From JAMCRM01 sp041685075 (GTDB lineage: Bacteria; Acidobacteriota; Terriglobia; Bryobacterales; Bryobacteraceae): a DNA stretch of 25,005 nucleotides. A model generated the notes under the pieces. It saw only the letters and a list, made by a program, of their open reading frames with translations. It did not search any database and was not told the origin of the DNA. Made by a program: the position numbers and the translations under genes. The stretch is taken from the NCBI GenBank assembly GCA_041685075.1, contig JAWLGN010000048.1, positions 1-25,005 of the forward strand, in the 5' to 3' direction. Positions 1 to 8,444 of this stretch are shown here, in pieces; within the stretch, counting starts at the first letter, position 1, and every line of letters starts with the position of its first letter.

Positions 1-449
1 GGCGCTACGAGCCCGACACCCACGCCGCACTCACCCGCGCCGCCGAGGCCTGGGATACTCCCGAACGCCGCGCCGTGCTGGAAGAGACCTACGCCGGGCT
101 GCGCAAGGTGAGCGTGGATTACGCCGTCATGGAGCCAGCATCGCGCGATCCGCAGGTGCGGGTGGCGGCGGTCCCCATGCCGCTCGGCTGGCTGGACGTG
201 GGGAGTTGGCCCTCCTTCGCCCACACCCTGCCGGCCGATGAACGCGGCAACACCTCCGCGGCCAGGGCCATCTTCCAGGAGGCCGCCAATACCCTGGTGG
301 CATCCAGCGATCCGAACCACCTCGTCGCCGTAGTGGGCTGCGAAGACCTGATCGTGGTCCACACGCCGGACGCCACGCTGGTTTGCCGCGCCGACCAGGC
401 GGAAGCCATCAAACGGCTGCACGCGGAACTGGACGAGGAGTACCGTTGA
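1..449 (+). CDS. manC: mannose-1-phosphate guanylyltransferase, C-terminal part (5' end outside window)
   Basis: The reading frame is open from the left edge (first full codon at position 3) and ends at TGA 447-449, so only about the last 148 residues are visible. The sequence SVDYAVMEPA followed by PLGWLDVGSWPSF is the conserved C-terminal block of the nucleotidyltransferase domain of GTP:mannose-1-phosphate guanylyltransferases. The tail (LVAVVGCEDLIVVHTPDATL) is the start of the beta-helix part typical of the family. The enzyme makes GDP-mannose from mannose-1-phosphate and GTP in the cytoplasm. The next gene, a phosphomannose isomerase, overlaps its stop codon by four bases, and export genes follow, so a role in polysaccharide precursor supply is likely. 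A GTG at 75 is an internal codon, not the start. The catalytic N-terminal signature lies outside the window. Confidence 0.93.
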   Translation, partial: RYEPDTHAALTRAAEAWDTPERRAVLEETYAGLRKVSVDYAVMEPASRDPQVRVAAVPMPLGWLDVGSWPSFAHTLPADERGNTSAARAIFQEAANTLVASSDPNHLVAVVGCEDLIVVHTPDATLVCRADQAEAIKRLHAELDEEYR

Positions 450-1255
450 AGCTACCGGAGCCGCTTCAGCCCTCCTTTCGCGACAAGCTCTGGGGTGTCT
501 ACGACACCGCGCCGTGGTTTGAGCCTTCGGGCCGCAAGATCGGAGAGGTGTGGTACCTGGGCCCGGAGGGCGAGCCGCTGCCGCTCCTGGCGAAGTTCGT
601 CTTCACCTCCGAGAAGCTCTCCGTACAGGTGCACCCCGGGGACGACTATGCCTGGGCGCACGAAGGCACTCCCGGGAAGACGGAGATGTGGCACGTGCTG
701 CGAGCCGAACCGGGCGCCTCCATCGCGCTGGGGTTGAAGCGCGTGGTCTCGCGGGAGGAGTTGCGCGAGGCGGCGCTCTCGGGCGCCATCGAGGAGCTGC
801 TGAACTGGGTTCCGGTGGCGCCGGGCGATACCATCTTCACCCCTACCGGGACCATTCACGCGATCGGGCCGGGACTGGCGCTGCTCGAAATCCAGCAACA
901 GTCCGACATCACCTACCGGCTTTATGATTACGGCCGGCCCCGCGAACTACACCTGGAGAAGGCCCTGGAGGTCTCCTGCCCGGGGCCGCACCCGGGCAAA
1001 TCCGCGCCGGTCGAGGTGGCGCCGGGCATTGAACGGCTGGCGGCATGCCCCTGGTTCATCACCGACCGCCTCACGGTCAGCGGCCGTTTCGAGTGCGCTT
1101 CCCCCGAGGCGCCGCAACTGCTTGTAGCCGTTGAGGGAAGCGGGATGCTGGCGGGCCGGTCCTTCACCCCCGGTTCGGCCTGGCGCCTGGACCCCCATAC
1201 GGCCCCCTTTGCGATCGAAGGCGCCGCCGTGCTGGTGCGCACCGCGGTGCCCTGA
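446..1255 (+). CDS. manA: class I mannose-6-phosphate isomerase (short form)
   Basis: Interconverts fructose-6-phosphate and mannose-6-phosphate, the entry to GDP-mannose. The zinc-site motifs of the type I family are visible: KLSVQVHPGDDYAW (Gln61 and His63), KTEMW (Glu80) and GTIHAIG (His138), followed by SDITYRLYDYGR with the conserved arginine. I chose TTG at 446, giving 269 residues: it overlaps the upstream TGA as TTGA and has GAGGAG about six bases before it, and homologues begin near the KLPEPLQPSFRDKLWG stretch. The open frame extends back to 383, but that extension lies inside the upstream gene and looks like out-of-frame translation. The length matches the compact form of the enzyme rather than the roughly 390-residue enterobacterial ManA. 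Translational coupling with the guanylyltransferase is inferred from the overlap. Confidence 0.93.
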   Translation: MKLPEPLQPSFRDKLWGVYDTAPWFEPSGRKIGEVWYLGPEGEPLPLLAKFVFTSEKLSVQVHPGDDYAWAHEGTPGKTEMWHVLRAEPGASIALGLKRVVSREELREAALSGAIEELLNWVPVAPGDTIFTPTGTIHAIGPGLALLEIQQQSDITYRLYDYGRPRELHLEKALEVSCPGPHPGKSAPVEVAPGIERLAACPWFITDRLTVSGRFECASPEAPQLLVAVEGSGMLAGRSFTPGSAWRLDPHTAPFAIEGAAVLVRTAVP

Positions 1256-1385
1256 AGGTTCTCCGCCCATACGGGCTCCGCCAGTAGAACGGGCCGGTGT
1301 GTTCCCAACCAGGAGTTGCAGTACACTAGGTAGCGAGCCTGCTTAGGTACGAAAACACGCCGAAAATGGCTTTAGGGCCACCCTA

Positions 1386-2015
1386 ATGTATAAGCTCTCT
1401 GTTGCCTTCCTGATTCTGTCCGGCGTTTTCTCGGGGCTGGCCGGCGCCGAAACAGAGCAAAAGCCGCCCGCCAAGGCGGCCGATAAGGCCAATAAGGCCG
1501 ATGGGAAAAGCGGAGCATCCGCCAGGACGAGCGTAGCGGATGGGGGCACCTACGAGATCGGTCCCGAGGATCTGCTGCTGATCCGAGTCTGGCGGGAGCC
1601 GGAGCTTTCGGGGCAGTTTCCCGTGCGCCCGGATGGTTTCATTTCCCTGCCTCTGGTGAACGAGGTCCAGGCTTCCGGGTTGACGCCGGAACAGCTTGCC
1701 GCCACCATTGCCAAGGGGTTGGACCGCTACATGACGCAGCCGGAAGTGAGCGTCGCGGTGCTCCAGGTCAATAGCAAGAAGTATTTTATTATCGGAGAGA
1801 TCCAGAAACCCGGCGCCTACCCGCTGACGGTGCCCACCACGGTGCTCGAAGCGCTGGTAAACGCGGGCGGATTTCGCGATTTCGCCAACCCGAAAAAGAT
1901 CGTTGTCATGCGGGGCAACGAGCGGTTCAAGTTTAACTACAAGGAAGTGATCGCCGGCAAGAAACTGGAGCAGAATATTCTGCTGGAAAGTGGCGACCAG
2001 ATCATCGTGCCGTAA
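1386..2015 (+). CDS. polysaccharide export protein (Wza-like, Poly_export plus SLBB domains)
   Basis: A 209-residue exported protein. Residues 1-21 form a signal peptide (MYKLSVAFLILSGVFSGLAGA) with no lipobox cysteine, so it is a periplasmic or soluble-type export component rather than a lipoprotein. After a Lys/Ala-rich linker, YEIGPEDLLLIRVWREPELS and VRPDGFISLPLVNEVQASG are the Poly_export domain. IIGEIQKPGAYPL, then LEALVNAGGFRDFANPKKI and GDQIIVP, are the SLBB fold. It is much shorter than E. coli Wza (about 380 residues) and has one SLBB unit, as is common in EpsD/GumB-type systems. The chain-length gene follows 53 bases later. It probably contributes to the outer-membrane exit for an exopolysaccharide or capsule. 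Confidence 0.9.
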   Translation: MYKLSVAFLILSGVFSGLAGAETEQKPPAKAADKANKADGKSGASARTSVADGGTYEIGPEDLLLIRVWREPELSGQFPVRPDGFISLPLVNEVQASGLTPEQLAATIAKGLDRYMTQPEVSVAVLQVNSKKYFIIGEIQKPGAYPLTVPTTVLEALVNAGGFRDFANPKKIVVMRGNERFKFNYKEVIAGKKLEQNILLESGDQIIVP

Positions 2016-2068
2016 GCGCACGCCTGGGGCCGGCCGGATCGCGGCCTTCAAAGGGGACTGGCTGCATC

Positions 2069-3739
2069 ATGGTACCGTCGCACGGATATGTGAGCGTTTC
2101 CAGGCGCCCGCCGGATGTCGAAGACTACATCGACATGCTGCGGCGGTACCGGTCGTGGATTCTGGGTCCCACCTTCGCCGGCCTGGTGATTGCGGTGATG
2201 GCGGCCTTTTTCTGGCCCGACACCTACATTTCCACGGCGGTGATGCGGATCACCCCTCCCCAGGTGCCGGAGAAGCTGGTGCCGAGCAACGTGACCTCCC
2301 AGATCGCGGAGCGCCTGGGGGCCATGCATACCGAGATCACCAGCCGCGGCAGCCTCTCGGACCTGATCCAGCGGCCGGCGCTCGACCTGTACCCGCGGGA
2401 GCGCCAGCGCAAACCCATGGAGGACATCGTCGAGGAGATGAGGAGGAATATCCGCATCGAACTCCTCGAATCGACCTCCACGGCGTCTTCACGCACCCGC
2501 CCGGCCTCAGCGTTCCGGATTTCCTTCGCCTACTCCGACCGCTACAAGGCCCAGGCGGTGGTGCGGGAGCTGGTCACCAAGTTCATCGAGCAGAACGTCA
2601 CGGTGCTGCGCAACCAGGCCAGCCTGACCACCAGCTTCCTGGGAGACGAACTGCGCGCGGCCAAAGACGAACTGGACCGCATCGAGGCGGAAATCACGGC
2701 CTTCAAAATGGCCAACCAGGGGCGGCTGCCCGAGCAGCTCAGCACCAACGTACAGACGCTGAACGCCTTGCAGATGCAGCTCGCCTCCGTGAACGAAGCC
2801 ATCAACCGCAACAGCCAGGAACGGCTGCTGCTGGAGACGCAGCTCCAGAATCTGCGCAACCAGGCCAGCTTCATCCACTCCAACATGTACGGGGCGGGAT
2901 CGCAGGCCGTGATGAACGAGCGGCTGATTCAGCTCAATCGCGTTATTCTGGAGTCGGAGACGGCGCTGGCCGCGGCGCGGGAGATCTATAAGGAAGATCA
3001 TCCCGACATTCGCAGCACCCTGAGAAAACTGGAAGTATTAAAGCGGGAGCGCGACAGCCTGGCGGAAGAGGATCGCCAGGTGCGGGCCGACGCGGATGCC
3101 CAACGCCAGAAGGCGACCAATCCCCAGGCGGCCCGCGCGCTCGAGGAGATCAAGTCCGGCATCGCCACCATTCAGGCGCAGATTAAGGCCAAGGATCAGG
3201 ACATCGAGCAGCGGCTGAAGCAGCAGGCCGAACTGAACAGGACCATCCAGATCTACCAGGCGCGCATTGAAGTGAGTCCCGCCAACGAGCAGAAGTACGC
3301 GGCCCTGATGCGCGAGCACGGCATTGCCAAGAACAAGTACGAGGAGATGGCGGCGAAGAAGGAACTCTCCGAGACGGCGTTGAACCTGGAAGAACGCAAG
3401 GCGGGGGAAAACCTGGAGGTGCTCGATCAGGCGTCATTGCCGGAGCAGCCTGCCGAGCCGAACCGGCTGCTGATCGCCACCGCAGGCACGGGACTGGGAC
3501 TGATGCTGGGGCTCTTCCTGGCGGGGATGAAAGAGATGAAGGATACCTCGCTCAAGAACTTGAAGGACGTGCGCGCCTACACCAACCTGCCGGTGCTGAC
3601 GAGCGTTCCGCTGCTCGAGAACGCCCTGCTGGTGCGGCGGAAACGGCGGCTGTTCTGGCTGGCATGGTCGAGCGCCATCATCCTGGGCACCCTGGCGATG
3701 AGCGGATCGATGTACTACTACTATTTCGGCCGCACGTAG
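2069..3739 (+). CDS. Wzz/GumC-family chain-length determinant and export co-polymerase
   Basis: An inner-membrane protein of 556 residues. An N-terminal Wzz segment (DVEDYIDMLRRYRSWI) leads into TM1 at about residues 30-49. A long, mostly helical periplasmic region of about 400 residues follows, rich in coiled coil (for example KDELDRIEAEITAFK and EIKSGIATIQAQIKAKDQDI). The GNVR-type end, PEQPAEPNRLL, precedes TM2 at about 466-487. A short basic cytoplasmic stretch (VRRKRRLFW) then leads to a third hydrophobic segment at about 527-548, ending in YYYYFGRT. It carries no kinase domain; that function is the next gene, as in split CapA/CapB systems. ATG 2069 has AAAGGGGA about 12 bases upstream. 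It sets polymer length and links export to the kinase. The third TM and tyrosine run are seen; their role is unknown. Confidence 0.9.
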   Translation: MVPSHGYVSVSRRPPDVEDYIDMLRRYRSWILGPTFAGLVIAVMAAFFWPDTYISTAVMRITPPQVPEKLVPSNVTSQIAERLGAMHTEITSRGSLSDLIQRPALDLYPRERQRKPMEDIVEEMRRNIRIELLESTSTASSRTRPASAFRISFAYSDRYKAQAVVRELVTKFIEQNVTVLRNQASLTTSFLGDELRAAKDELDRIEAEITAFKMANQGRLPEQLSTNVQTLNALQMQLASVNEAINRNSQERLLLETQLQNLRNQASFIHSNMYGAGSQAVMNERLIQLNRVILESETALAAAREIYKEDHPDIRSTLRKLEVLKRERDSLAEEDRQVRADADAQRQKATNPQAARALEEIKSGIATIQAQIKAKDQDIEQRLKQQAELNRTIQIYQARIEVSPANEQKYAALMREHGIAKNKYEEMAAKKELSETALNLEERKAGENLEVLDQASLPEQPAEPNRLLIATAGTGLGLMLGLFLAGMKEMKDTSLKNLKDVRAYTNLPVLTSVPLLENALLVRRKRRLFWLAWSSAIILGTLAMSGSMYYYYFGRT

Positions 3740-3758
3740 ACGGGCGCTGGGAGATACG

Positions 3759-4607
3759 ATGAGTCGAGTTCACGATGCATTGCGCCGCGCCGCACAGGCG
3801 GGATCCCAGGGAGGCGAAGGACTGCCCCGCGAGGTTCCGCCGCCGGCCGCGGCGGGTGGAACGGACGCCCTCGATGCCGATGGGTTTCACCCCGACCTGC
3901 TGCAAGACGCCGTCGAGGTGCCATTTCAGCCGGCGCCCGAGTCGCACCTGCTCGAAATGCACAGCGGGCACGAGACTCCCGCCGAGGAGTTCCGCACCCT
4001 GCGCACGCGCCTGAACCACTTGCAATCGCTGCAGCCGCTGCACACGGTGGTGGTCACCAGTCCGTCGCCGGCCGAAGGCAAGACGTTCACCGCGGTGAAC
4101 CTGGCGCTGTCGGAGGCGCACCTGGCCGATCACCTGGTGCTGCTGGGGGATTTCGATCTGCGGCGCCCCGTGGTCCATGAGCTGCTCCAGGTGGAGCGCA
4201 GTCCCGGGCTGTCGGATTACCTTTTGGGCCAGGTCTCCTTCGGCGGAGCGCTGCGCAGGATCGCGGGGCTGAACCTCTATGTCATGCCCGCGGGCACCCC
4301 GGTGAAGAACCCGCTCGAGCTGCTGAACCGGCGGCAGGCACGCAAGCTGTTCGAGAATCTGCCGCGGGTGTTCAACTGGGCCATCTTCGATACGCCGCCG
4401 CTGCTGTTTTCGGCCGACGCCAACCTGCTGGCCACGCTCGCCGACGGCACCATCCTGGTGGTGAAGATCGGCTCCACGACGTTCGACAACGTTACCCGCG
4501 CCATCCAGTCCCTTTGTGAGAACAACGTTCTGGGAATTGTGGCCAATGCCGCGCGGGCTTCGGAACTGTACAGCAAGTACACCTATTACTATTCCAGGAG
4601 CGAATAA
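3759..4607 (+). CDS. BY-type protein-tyrosine kinase (CpsD/CapB-like) of the polysaccharide locus
   Basis: A 282-residue soluble P-loop kinase partner of the preceding chain-length protein. Walker A is TSPSPAEGKT with Lys108. The Walker A' motif is LLGDFDLRRP (Asp131 and Asp133; the family consensus is closer to VDADLRRP, so a valine/alanine pair has become glycine/phenylalanine). Walker B is NWAIFDTPPLL with Asp211. The C-terminus ends in YSKYTYYYSRSE, with tyrosines at 271, 274, 276, 277 and 278. In this family such a cluster is autophosphorylated in trans and controls assembly of the export machine. The first 90 residues are a variable linker. ATG 3759 has GGGAGA just upstream and lies 19 bases after the Wzz-like gene. 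All catalytic aspartates are present, so activity is expected. Confidence 0.9.
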   Translation: MSRVHDALRRAAQAGSQGGEGLPREVPPPAAAGGTDALDADGFHPDLLQDAVEVPFQPAPESHLLEMHSGHETPAEEFRTLRTRLNHLQSLQPLHTVVVTSPSPAEGKTFTAVNLALSEAHLADHLVLLGDFDLRRPVVHELLQVERSPGLSDYLLGQVSFGGALRRIAGLNLYVMPAGTPVKNPLELLNRRQARKLFENLPRVFNWAIFDTPPLLFSADANLLATLADGTILVVKIGSTTFDNVTRAIQSLCENNVLGIVANAARASELYSKYTYYYSRSE

Positions 4608-4628
4608 GCGGAGAGAGAACGCCAGCCG

Positions 4629-5993
4629 ATGTCAGCACCGACCACCAGCCTGGATAAGGGCCTGCCCACCAACATCGAAGCCGAGCGCCTGGTGCTCGGT
4701 TCCATCATGCTGGACGATAGCCTGTACGTGCAGGCCGCCGGCACCCTCGAGCCGGACGATTTCAGCCTCGACAAGCACCGCCGCATCTTCCGGCGCATGG
4801 CCGGGCTGCACGAGCGCGGTGAATCGATCGATCGGGTAACGGTGGCCAACGAGCTGTTGCGGTTCGACGAGCTGGAGGCCTGCGGCGGGCTGAGCTACCT
4901 GGTTTCGCTCGACGACGGTCTGCCCCATATCGTCAACCTGGAAAGTTATATCCGCATCGTCAAGGACAAATCGGTGCTGCGGCGCATCATCTACGCGGCG
5001 CAGCACCTCATGAATCGCTGCCTGGTGGGGGAGGAAGACCCGGCGGAGATTCTGGCGGGCGCCGAGGAGACCCTGCTGAAGCTGGGGGAAGCGCGGATCA
5101 AGTCCCCCATGTCCAGCCCGCGGCAGATCCTGGAGGAGTACGAGGGCGGCATCAACGCCTTCCTGGATCCCAGCAAGCGCATCCAGGGAATCGGTACGGG
5201 CTTCTACAAGCTGGACGAGATGACCGGCGGGCTGCATGCCGGCGACCTGTTCATCCTGGCGGCACGGCCCTCCATGGGGAAGACCGCCATGGCGCTGAAC
5301 ATCGCCCACCACGTGGCGGTGAAGTGCGAGCAGGCGGTAGCCATTTTCTCGCTGGAGATGTCCAAGGAATCGCTGCTCACCCGCATGTTGTGCGCCGGGG
5401 CGCGGGTGGACAGCCAGCGCTTCCGGGCCGGGTACCTCAGCGCCGATGAGCGCCGGCGGCTGCAGGCGGGTTTGAACCAGCTCGTCGAAGCCCCCATCTT
5501 CATCGACGACACGGCGGGCGTGCACCTGATGGACATCCATGCCAAGCTGCGCCGGCTCCAGGCCGAGCGCAAGCTGGGGCTGGTGGTGGTGGACTACCTG
5601 CAGCTCATGAGCGGCCGCGGGCGCTTTGAGAACCGCAACCAGGAGATCAGCAGCATCTCGCGCGGGCTGAAACTACTGGCCAAGGAGTTGGGGGTTCCCA
5701 TGCTGGTGCTGTCGCAGTTGAGCCGCGCGCCGGAGACCCGCCAGGGCGACCATCGCCCGCAGCTCAGCGATCTCCGCGAGTCGGGGAGTATCGAGCAGGA
5801 TGCCGACCTGGTGGGCTTCATCTTCCGCGAAGAGGTCTATAAGCGCGACCGGGAAGACCTGCGCGGGCTGGCCGAACTGATCCTGGCCAAGCAGCGCAAC
5901 GGGCCGGTGGGCAAGATCGACCTGGTCTTCCTTCACCACCTCACCAAGTTCGAAAACCGCGCCGAGGACCTGGGTGAAGCGCCCGCGGAGTAA
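4629..5993 (+). CDS. dnaB: replicative DNA helicase DnaB
   Basis: The hexameric 5'-3' helicase that unwinds DNA at the replication fork and recruits primase. Length (454 residues) and domain order are standard. The N-terminal helical domain begins at about residue 10 (LPTNIEAERLVLGSIMLDD), and after a linker the RecA-like ATPase starts near GIGTGFYKLDEMTGGLHAGDL. Walker A is ARPSMGKTAM with Lys218. Further DnaB signatures are VAIFSLEMSKESLLTRML, LVVVDYLQLM (Walker B) and LSQLSRAPETR followed by LSDLRESGSIEQDAD. No intein interrupts it. ATG 4629 has GGAGAGAG about 13 bases upstream. It lies 21 bases after the kinase gene with no evident terminator between them, so co-transcription with the polysaccharide genes is possible but unproven. 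Confidence 0.97.
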   Translation: MSAPTTSLDKGLPTNIEAERLVLGSIMLDDSLYVQAAGTLEPDDFSLDKHRRIFRRMAGLHERGESIDRVTVANELLRFDELEACGGLSYLVSLDDGLPHIVNLESYIRIVKDKSVLRRIIYAAQHLMNRCLVGEEDPAEILAGAEETLLKLGEARIKSPMSSPRQILEEYEGGINAFLDPSKRIQGIGTGFYKLDEMTGGLHAGDLFILAARPSMGKTAMALNIAHHVAVKCEQAVAIFSLEMSKESLLTRMLCAGARVDSQRFRAGYLSADERRRLQAGLNQLVEAPIFIDDTAGVHLMDIHAKLRRLQAERKLGLVVVDYLQLMSGRGRFENRNQEISSISRGLKLLAKELGVPMLVLSQLSRAPETRQGDHRPQLSDLRESGSIEQDADLVGFIFREEVYKRDREDLRGLAELILAKQRNGPVGKIDLVFLHHLTKFENRAEDLGEAPAE

Positions 5994-6011
5994 GGAACCC
6001 GGGCAGCCGCA

Positions 6012-6017
6012 TATAAT
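6012..6017 (+). promoter_or_regulatory. TATAAT -10 box immediately upstream of the sugar ABC ATPase gene
   Basis: A perfect TATAAT at 6012-6017 lies six bases before the TTG start at 6024. Placing +1 seven bases after the last T of the box puts transcription start at the start codon itself, which suggests a leaderless mRNA. No convincing -35 hexamer is seen at the usual spacing (AGTAAG at 5989-5994). Confidence 0.5.
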
Positions 6018-6023
6018 TGTGGT

Positions 6024-7517
6024 TTGCTTCTCGAACTCCAGAGCATCCGGAAACATTTCGGCGGGGTAGCGGCACTCCGGGACGGCAACCTTTCGGTCGG
6101 GGAAGGCGAGGTCCACCTCCTGCTGGGCGAAAACGGCGCGGGCAAGTCCACCCTGGTGAAGATCGTGGCGGGCATGCTGGAGCGGGATGCCGGGCGCATG
6201 CTGTGGCAGGGCCGGGAGGTTTTTCTGAAAAGCCCTCCGCAGGCCGCCGGCATGGGGATCGCGATGGTGCACCAGGAGTCGCTGCTGGCGCCGCACCTGT
6301 CCGTCGCGGAGAACATCTTCCTGGGGCGCGAGGAGCGGCTGCCGCTGGGCTGGGTGAACCGGCGCCGTGCCATCGAGCAGGCGGCACGGCTGATCTCCGA
6401 GCATCGCTTCCCGCTCCGGGCGGAGTGGCGCGTGGACCGGCTCAGTCCCGCGGGCAAACAACTGGTGGAGATCTGCCGCGCCATCCAGCACGGCTCCAGC
6501 CTCCTGATCTTCGACGAGCCCACCTCATCGCTCTCCGGCGCCGAAACCCAGGAGGTCTTCCGCATCGTGGCCGGGCTGCGGGAGCGCGGCATGGGGGTGA
6601 TCTACATCACCCACCGGCTGGAGGAACTGCGCGCCGTGGGCGACCGCGTCACCATCCTGCGGGACGGCGCCACGGTCCACAGCGGCGCCCTGGCCGACGT
6701 CACCACCGATGAAATCATCCGCCACATGGTGGGGCGCGAGATGGTATCGCTCTACCGGCGCGATCCGCTGCCCCCGGGACCGGAGTTACTGCGGGTGGAA
6801 AACCTCGGCCGCCGGAAGAGCGGATTGGAGGGCATTTCCTTCGCCATCCGGGCGGGCGAGATCGTGGGGCTGGCGGGACTGGTGGGCGCGGGCCGCACGG
6901 AACTCTGCCGCGCCATCTTCGGCATCGACCCGCCGGATGCCGGCCGCATCCTGGTTGAGGGCGCCGAGCGCCGCATCCGCTCGCCGCGCGAAGCGGTGGC
7001 CGCTGGCATCGCGCTGGTCACCGAAGATCGCCAGCGGACCGGGCTGTGCCTGCAGCTGCCGCTCTCCCACAACCTGACTCTGGCCAACGTCCCCGGGGTG
7101 AGCCGCGGCCCGTTTCTGGATCACGCCGCCGAGCGCCGCGTCACCGCCGAGTACGTCGACCGCCTGCGCATCCGCGCCGCTTCCCACGAGCAGCCCGCCG
7201 GCCGCCTCAGTGGAGGCAACCAGCAGAAGATCGCCATCGCCCGCTGGCTCTTCCGCAAAGCGCGCGTTTTCCTGTTCGACGAGCCCACCCGCGGTATCGA
7301 CGTGGGCGCCAAGACGGAGGTTTTCGACATCATGAACGATCTGGCGCGCTCGGGCGCCGCCATCCTGATGGTCAGCTCCGAGATGCCGGAGCTGCTCCAG
7401 GTGGCCGACCGCATCCTGGTCATGCGCCAGGGCCGTATCAACGGCGAGCTGCCCGGCCGTACCACCCAGGAGGAGATCATGCGCTACGCCGCGCTCGACA
7501 CGGAGAGGGGCTCATGA
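6024..7517 (+). CDS. sugar ABC transporter ATPase with two ABC domains (RbsA/MglA/XylG type)
   Basis: The cytoplasmic energy-coupling subunit of a carbohydrate-uptake-2 ABC importer, 497 residues. The first ABC domain has Walker A LLGENGAGKST (Lys41), the signature-like LSPAGKQLVEICRAI and Walker B LLIFDEPTSSLS. The second half has the degenerate P-loop GLVGAGRTEL (about residue 285 on), the true signature LSGGNQQKIAIARWL and VFLFDEPTRGIDVGAK. This asymmetric pattern is diagnostic of RbsA-like proteins. The start is TTG 6024: no better in-frame codon lies upstream and family members begin near LELQSIRKHFGGVAAL. The permease start overlaps its stop as ATGA. Family sugars include ribose, xylose and galactose; the sequence alone does not settle which one. 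No binding-protein gene lies beside it. Confidence 0.93.
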   Translation: MLLELQSIRKHFGGVAALRDGNLSVGEGEVHLLLGENGAGKSTLVKIVAGMLERDAGRMLWQGREVFLKSPPQAAGMGIAMVHQESLLAPHLSVAENIFLGREERLPLGWVNRRRAIEQAARLISEHRFPLRAEWRVDRLSPAGKQLVEICRAIQHGSSLLIFDEPTSSLSGAETQEVFRIVAGLRERGMGVIYITHRLEELRAVGDRVTILRDGATVHSGALADVTTDEIIRHMVGREMVSLYRRDPLPPGPELLRVENLGRRKSGLEGISFAIRAGEIVGLAGLVGAGRTELCRAIFGIDPPDAGRILVEGAERRIRSPREAVAAGIALVTEDRQRTGLCLQLPLSHNLTLANVPGVSRGPFLDHAAERRVTAEYVDRLRIRAASHEQPAGRLSGGNQQKIAIARWLFRKARVFLFDEPTRGIDVGAKTEVFDIMNDLARSGAAILMVSSEMPELLQVADRILVMRQGRINGELPGRTTQEEIMRYAALDTERGS

Positions 7518-8434
7518 TCCAGCGTCTGCTGCCATTCCTCACCCTCATCGTGCTGATCGTGCTGCTGGCCGTGGCATCGCCGAACTTCCTCACCGCGGTG
7601 AATCTTTCGAGCGTGGTGCGGCAGACCGCCGTGATCAACATCATGTCCCTGGGGATGACCCTGGTGATCATCTCCGGCGGCATCGACCTCTCGGTGGGCG
7701 CCATCCTGGCCATGGGCGGGCTGATGGGAACCATGGCCATGCAGGCGGGCCTTCCCATTTCCGCCGGCATCGCCATTGGGATTGCGACCGGCCTGTTCTG
7801 GGGCGGAGTGAACGGCACGCTGGTGACGCGCCTCCGCATCAACCCCTTCATCGTCACCCTGGGAACCCTGGGGATCGTTCGCGGCCTCACGTTGATCATC
7901 TCGAACGGATTGCCAGTACACCAGGTGCCGCGCGAGTTCTCTTTTCTAGGGGAGGGCACGCTGCTGGGGGTGCCCTTCGTGCTCTGGATCCTGGTGGGGT
8001 GCGCGGTGTTGACGCACCTGGTGCTGGAGCATACCCGCCTGGGGCGCTACACCTACGCCATCGGCAGCAACCCGGAGGCGGCGGTCTTCGCCGGTGTGCC
8101 GGTGAAGGCCAATATCACCGCGGTCTACGCGATCGCCGGCATGCTCACCGGCCTGGCGGGGATGATCGAGGCCTCGCGGCTGATGACCGGCCAGCCCACC
8201 GCCGGCGCCGGCTACGAGCTGCAGGCCATCGCCGCGGTGGTGATCGGAGGCGGCAGCCTCCACGGAGGCGAGGGCAGCGTGGTGGGAACCCTCATCGGCG
8301 CCCTGATCATGGGGCTGCTCTCGAACGGCAGCGACCTGCTGGGCATCTCCCCCTACCTGCAACAGGCCATCATCGGAGCGGTCATCATCCTGGCGGTGAC
8401 GGTGGACGAAGTGCGGAAGCGCCGCACGGCATGA
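7514..8434 (+). CDS. sugar ABC transporter permease (RbsC/BPD_transp_2 family)
   Basis: A polytopic inner-membrane permease of 306 residues, forming the transport channel with the preceding ATPase. The very hydrophobic N-terminus (LLPFLTLIVLIVLLAVA) is followed by family motifs: LGMTLVIISGGIDLSVGAI, INPFIVTLGTLGIVRGLTL, YAIGSNPEAAVFAGVPV (the ATPase-coupling EAA-like loop) and LQAIAAVVIGGGSLHGGEGSV. About eight to ten membrane segments can be drawn. I place the start at ATG 7514, overlapping the ATPase stop by four bases, with GAGAGGGG as ribosome binding site. The open frame runs back to 7046, but that part is an out-of-frame reading of the ATPase gene. A convergent gene ends 10 bases downstream, leaving no room for a periplasmic binding protein. 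Confidence 0.93.
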   Translation: MIQRLLPFLTLIVLIVLLAVASPNFLTAVNLSSVVRQTAVINIMSLGMTLVIISGGIDLSVGAILAMGGLMGTMAMQAGLPISAGIAIGIATGLFWGGVNGTLVTRLRINPFIVTLGTLGIVRGLTLIISNGLPVHQVPREFSFLGEGTLLGVPFVLWILVGCAVLTHLVLEHTRLGRYTYAIGSNPEAAVFAGVPVKANITAVYAIAGMLTGLAGMIEASRLMTGQPTAGAGYELQAIAAVVIGGGSLHGGEGSVVGTLIGALIMGLLSNGSDLLGISPYLQQAIIGAVIILAVTVDEVRKRRTA

Positions 8435-8444
8435 CGACGCCGGC

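Noticed and set aside
383..445. Earlier start for the phosphomannose isomerase
   Set aside because: The extra residues are an out-of-frame reading of the guanylyltransferase gene; TTG 446 has a ribosome binding site and fits the family.
1256..1385. Promoter search before the polysaccharide export gene
   Set aside because: TTGCAG (1316-1321) and TTAGGT (1343-1348) are 21 bases apart and too weak to call; no clear terminator either.
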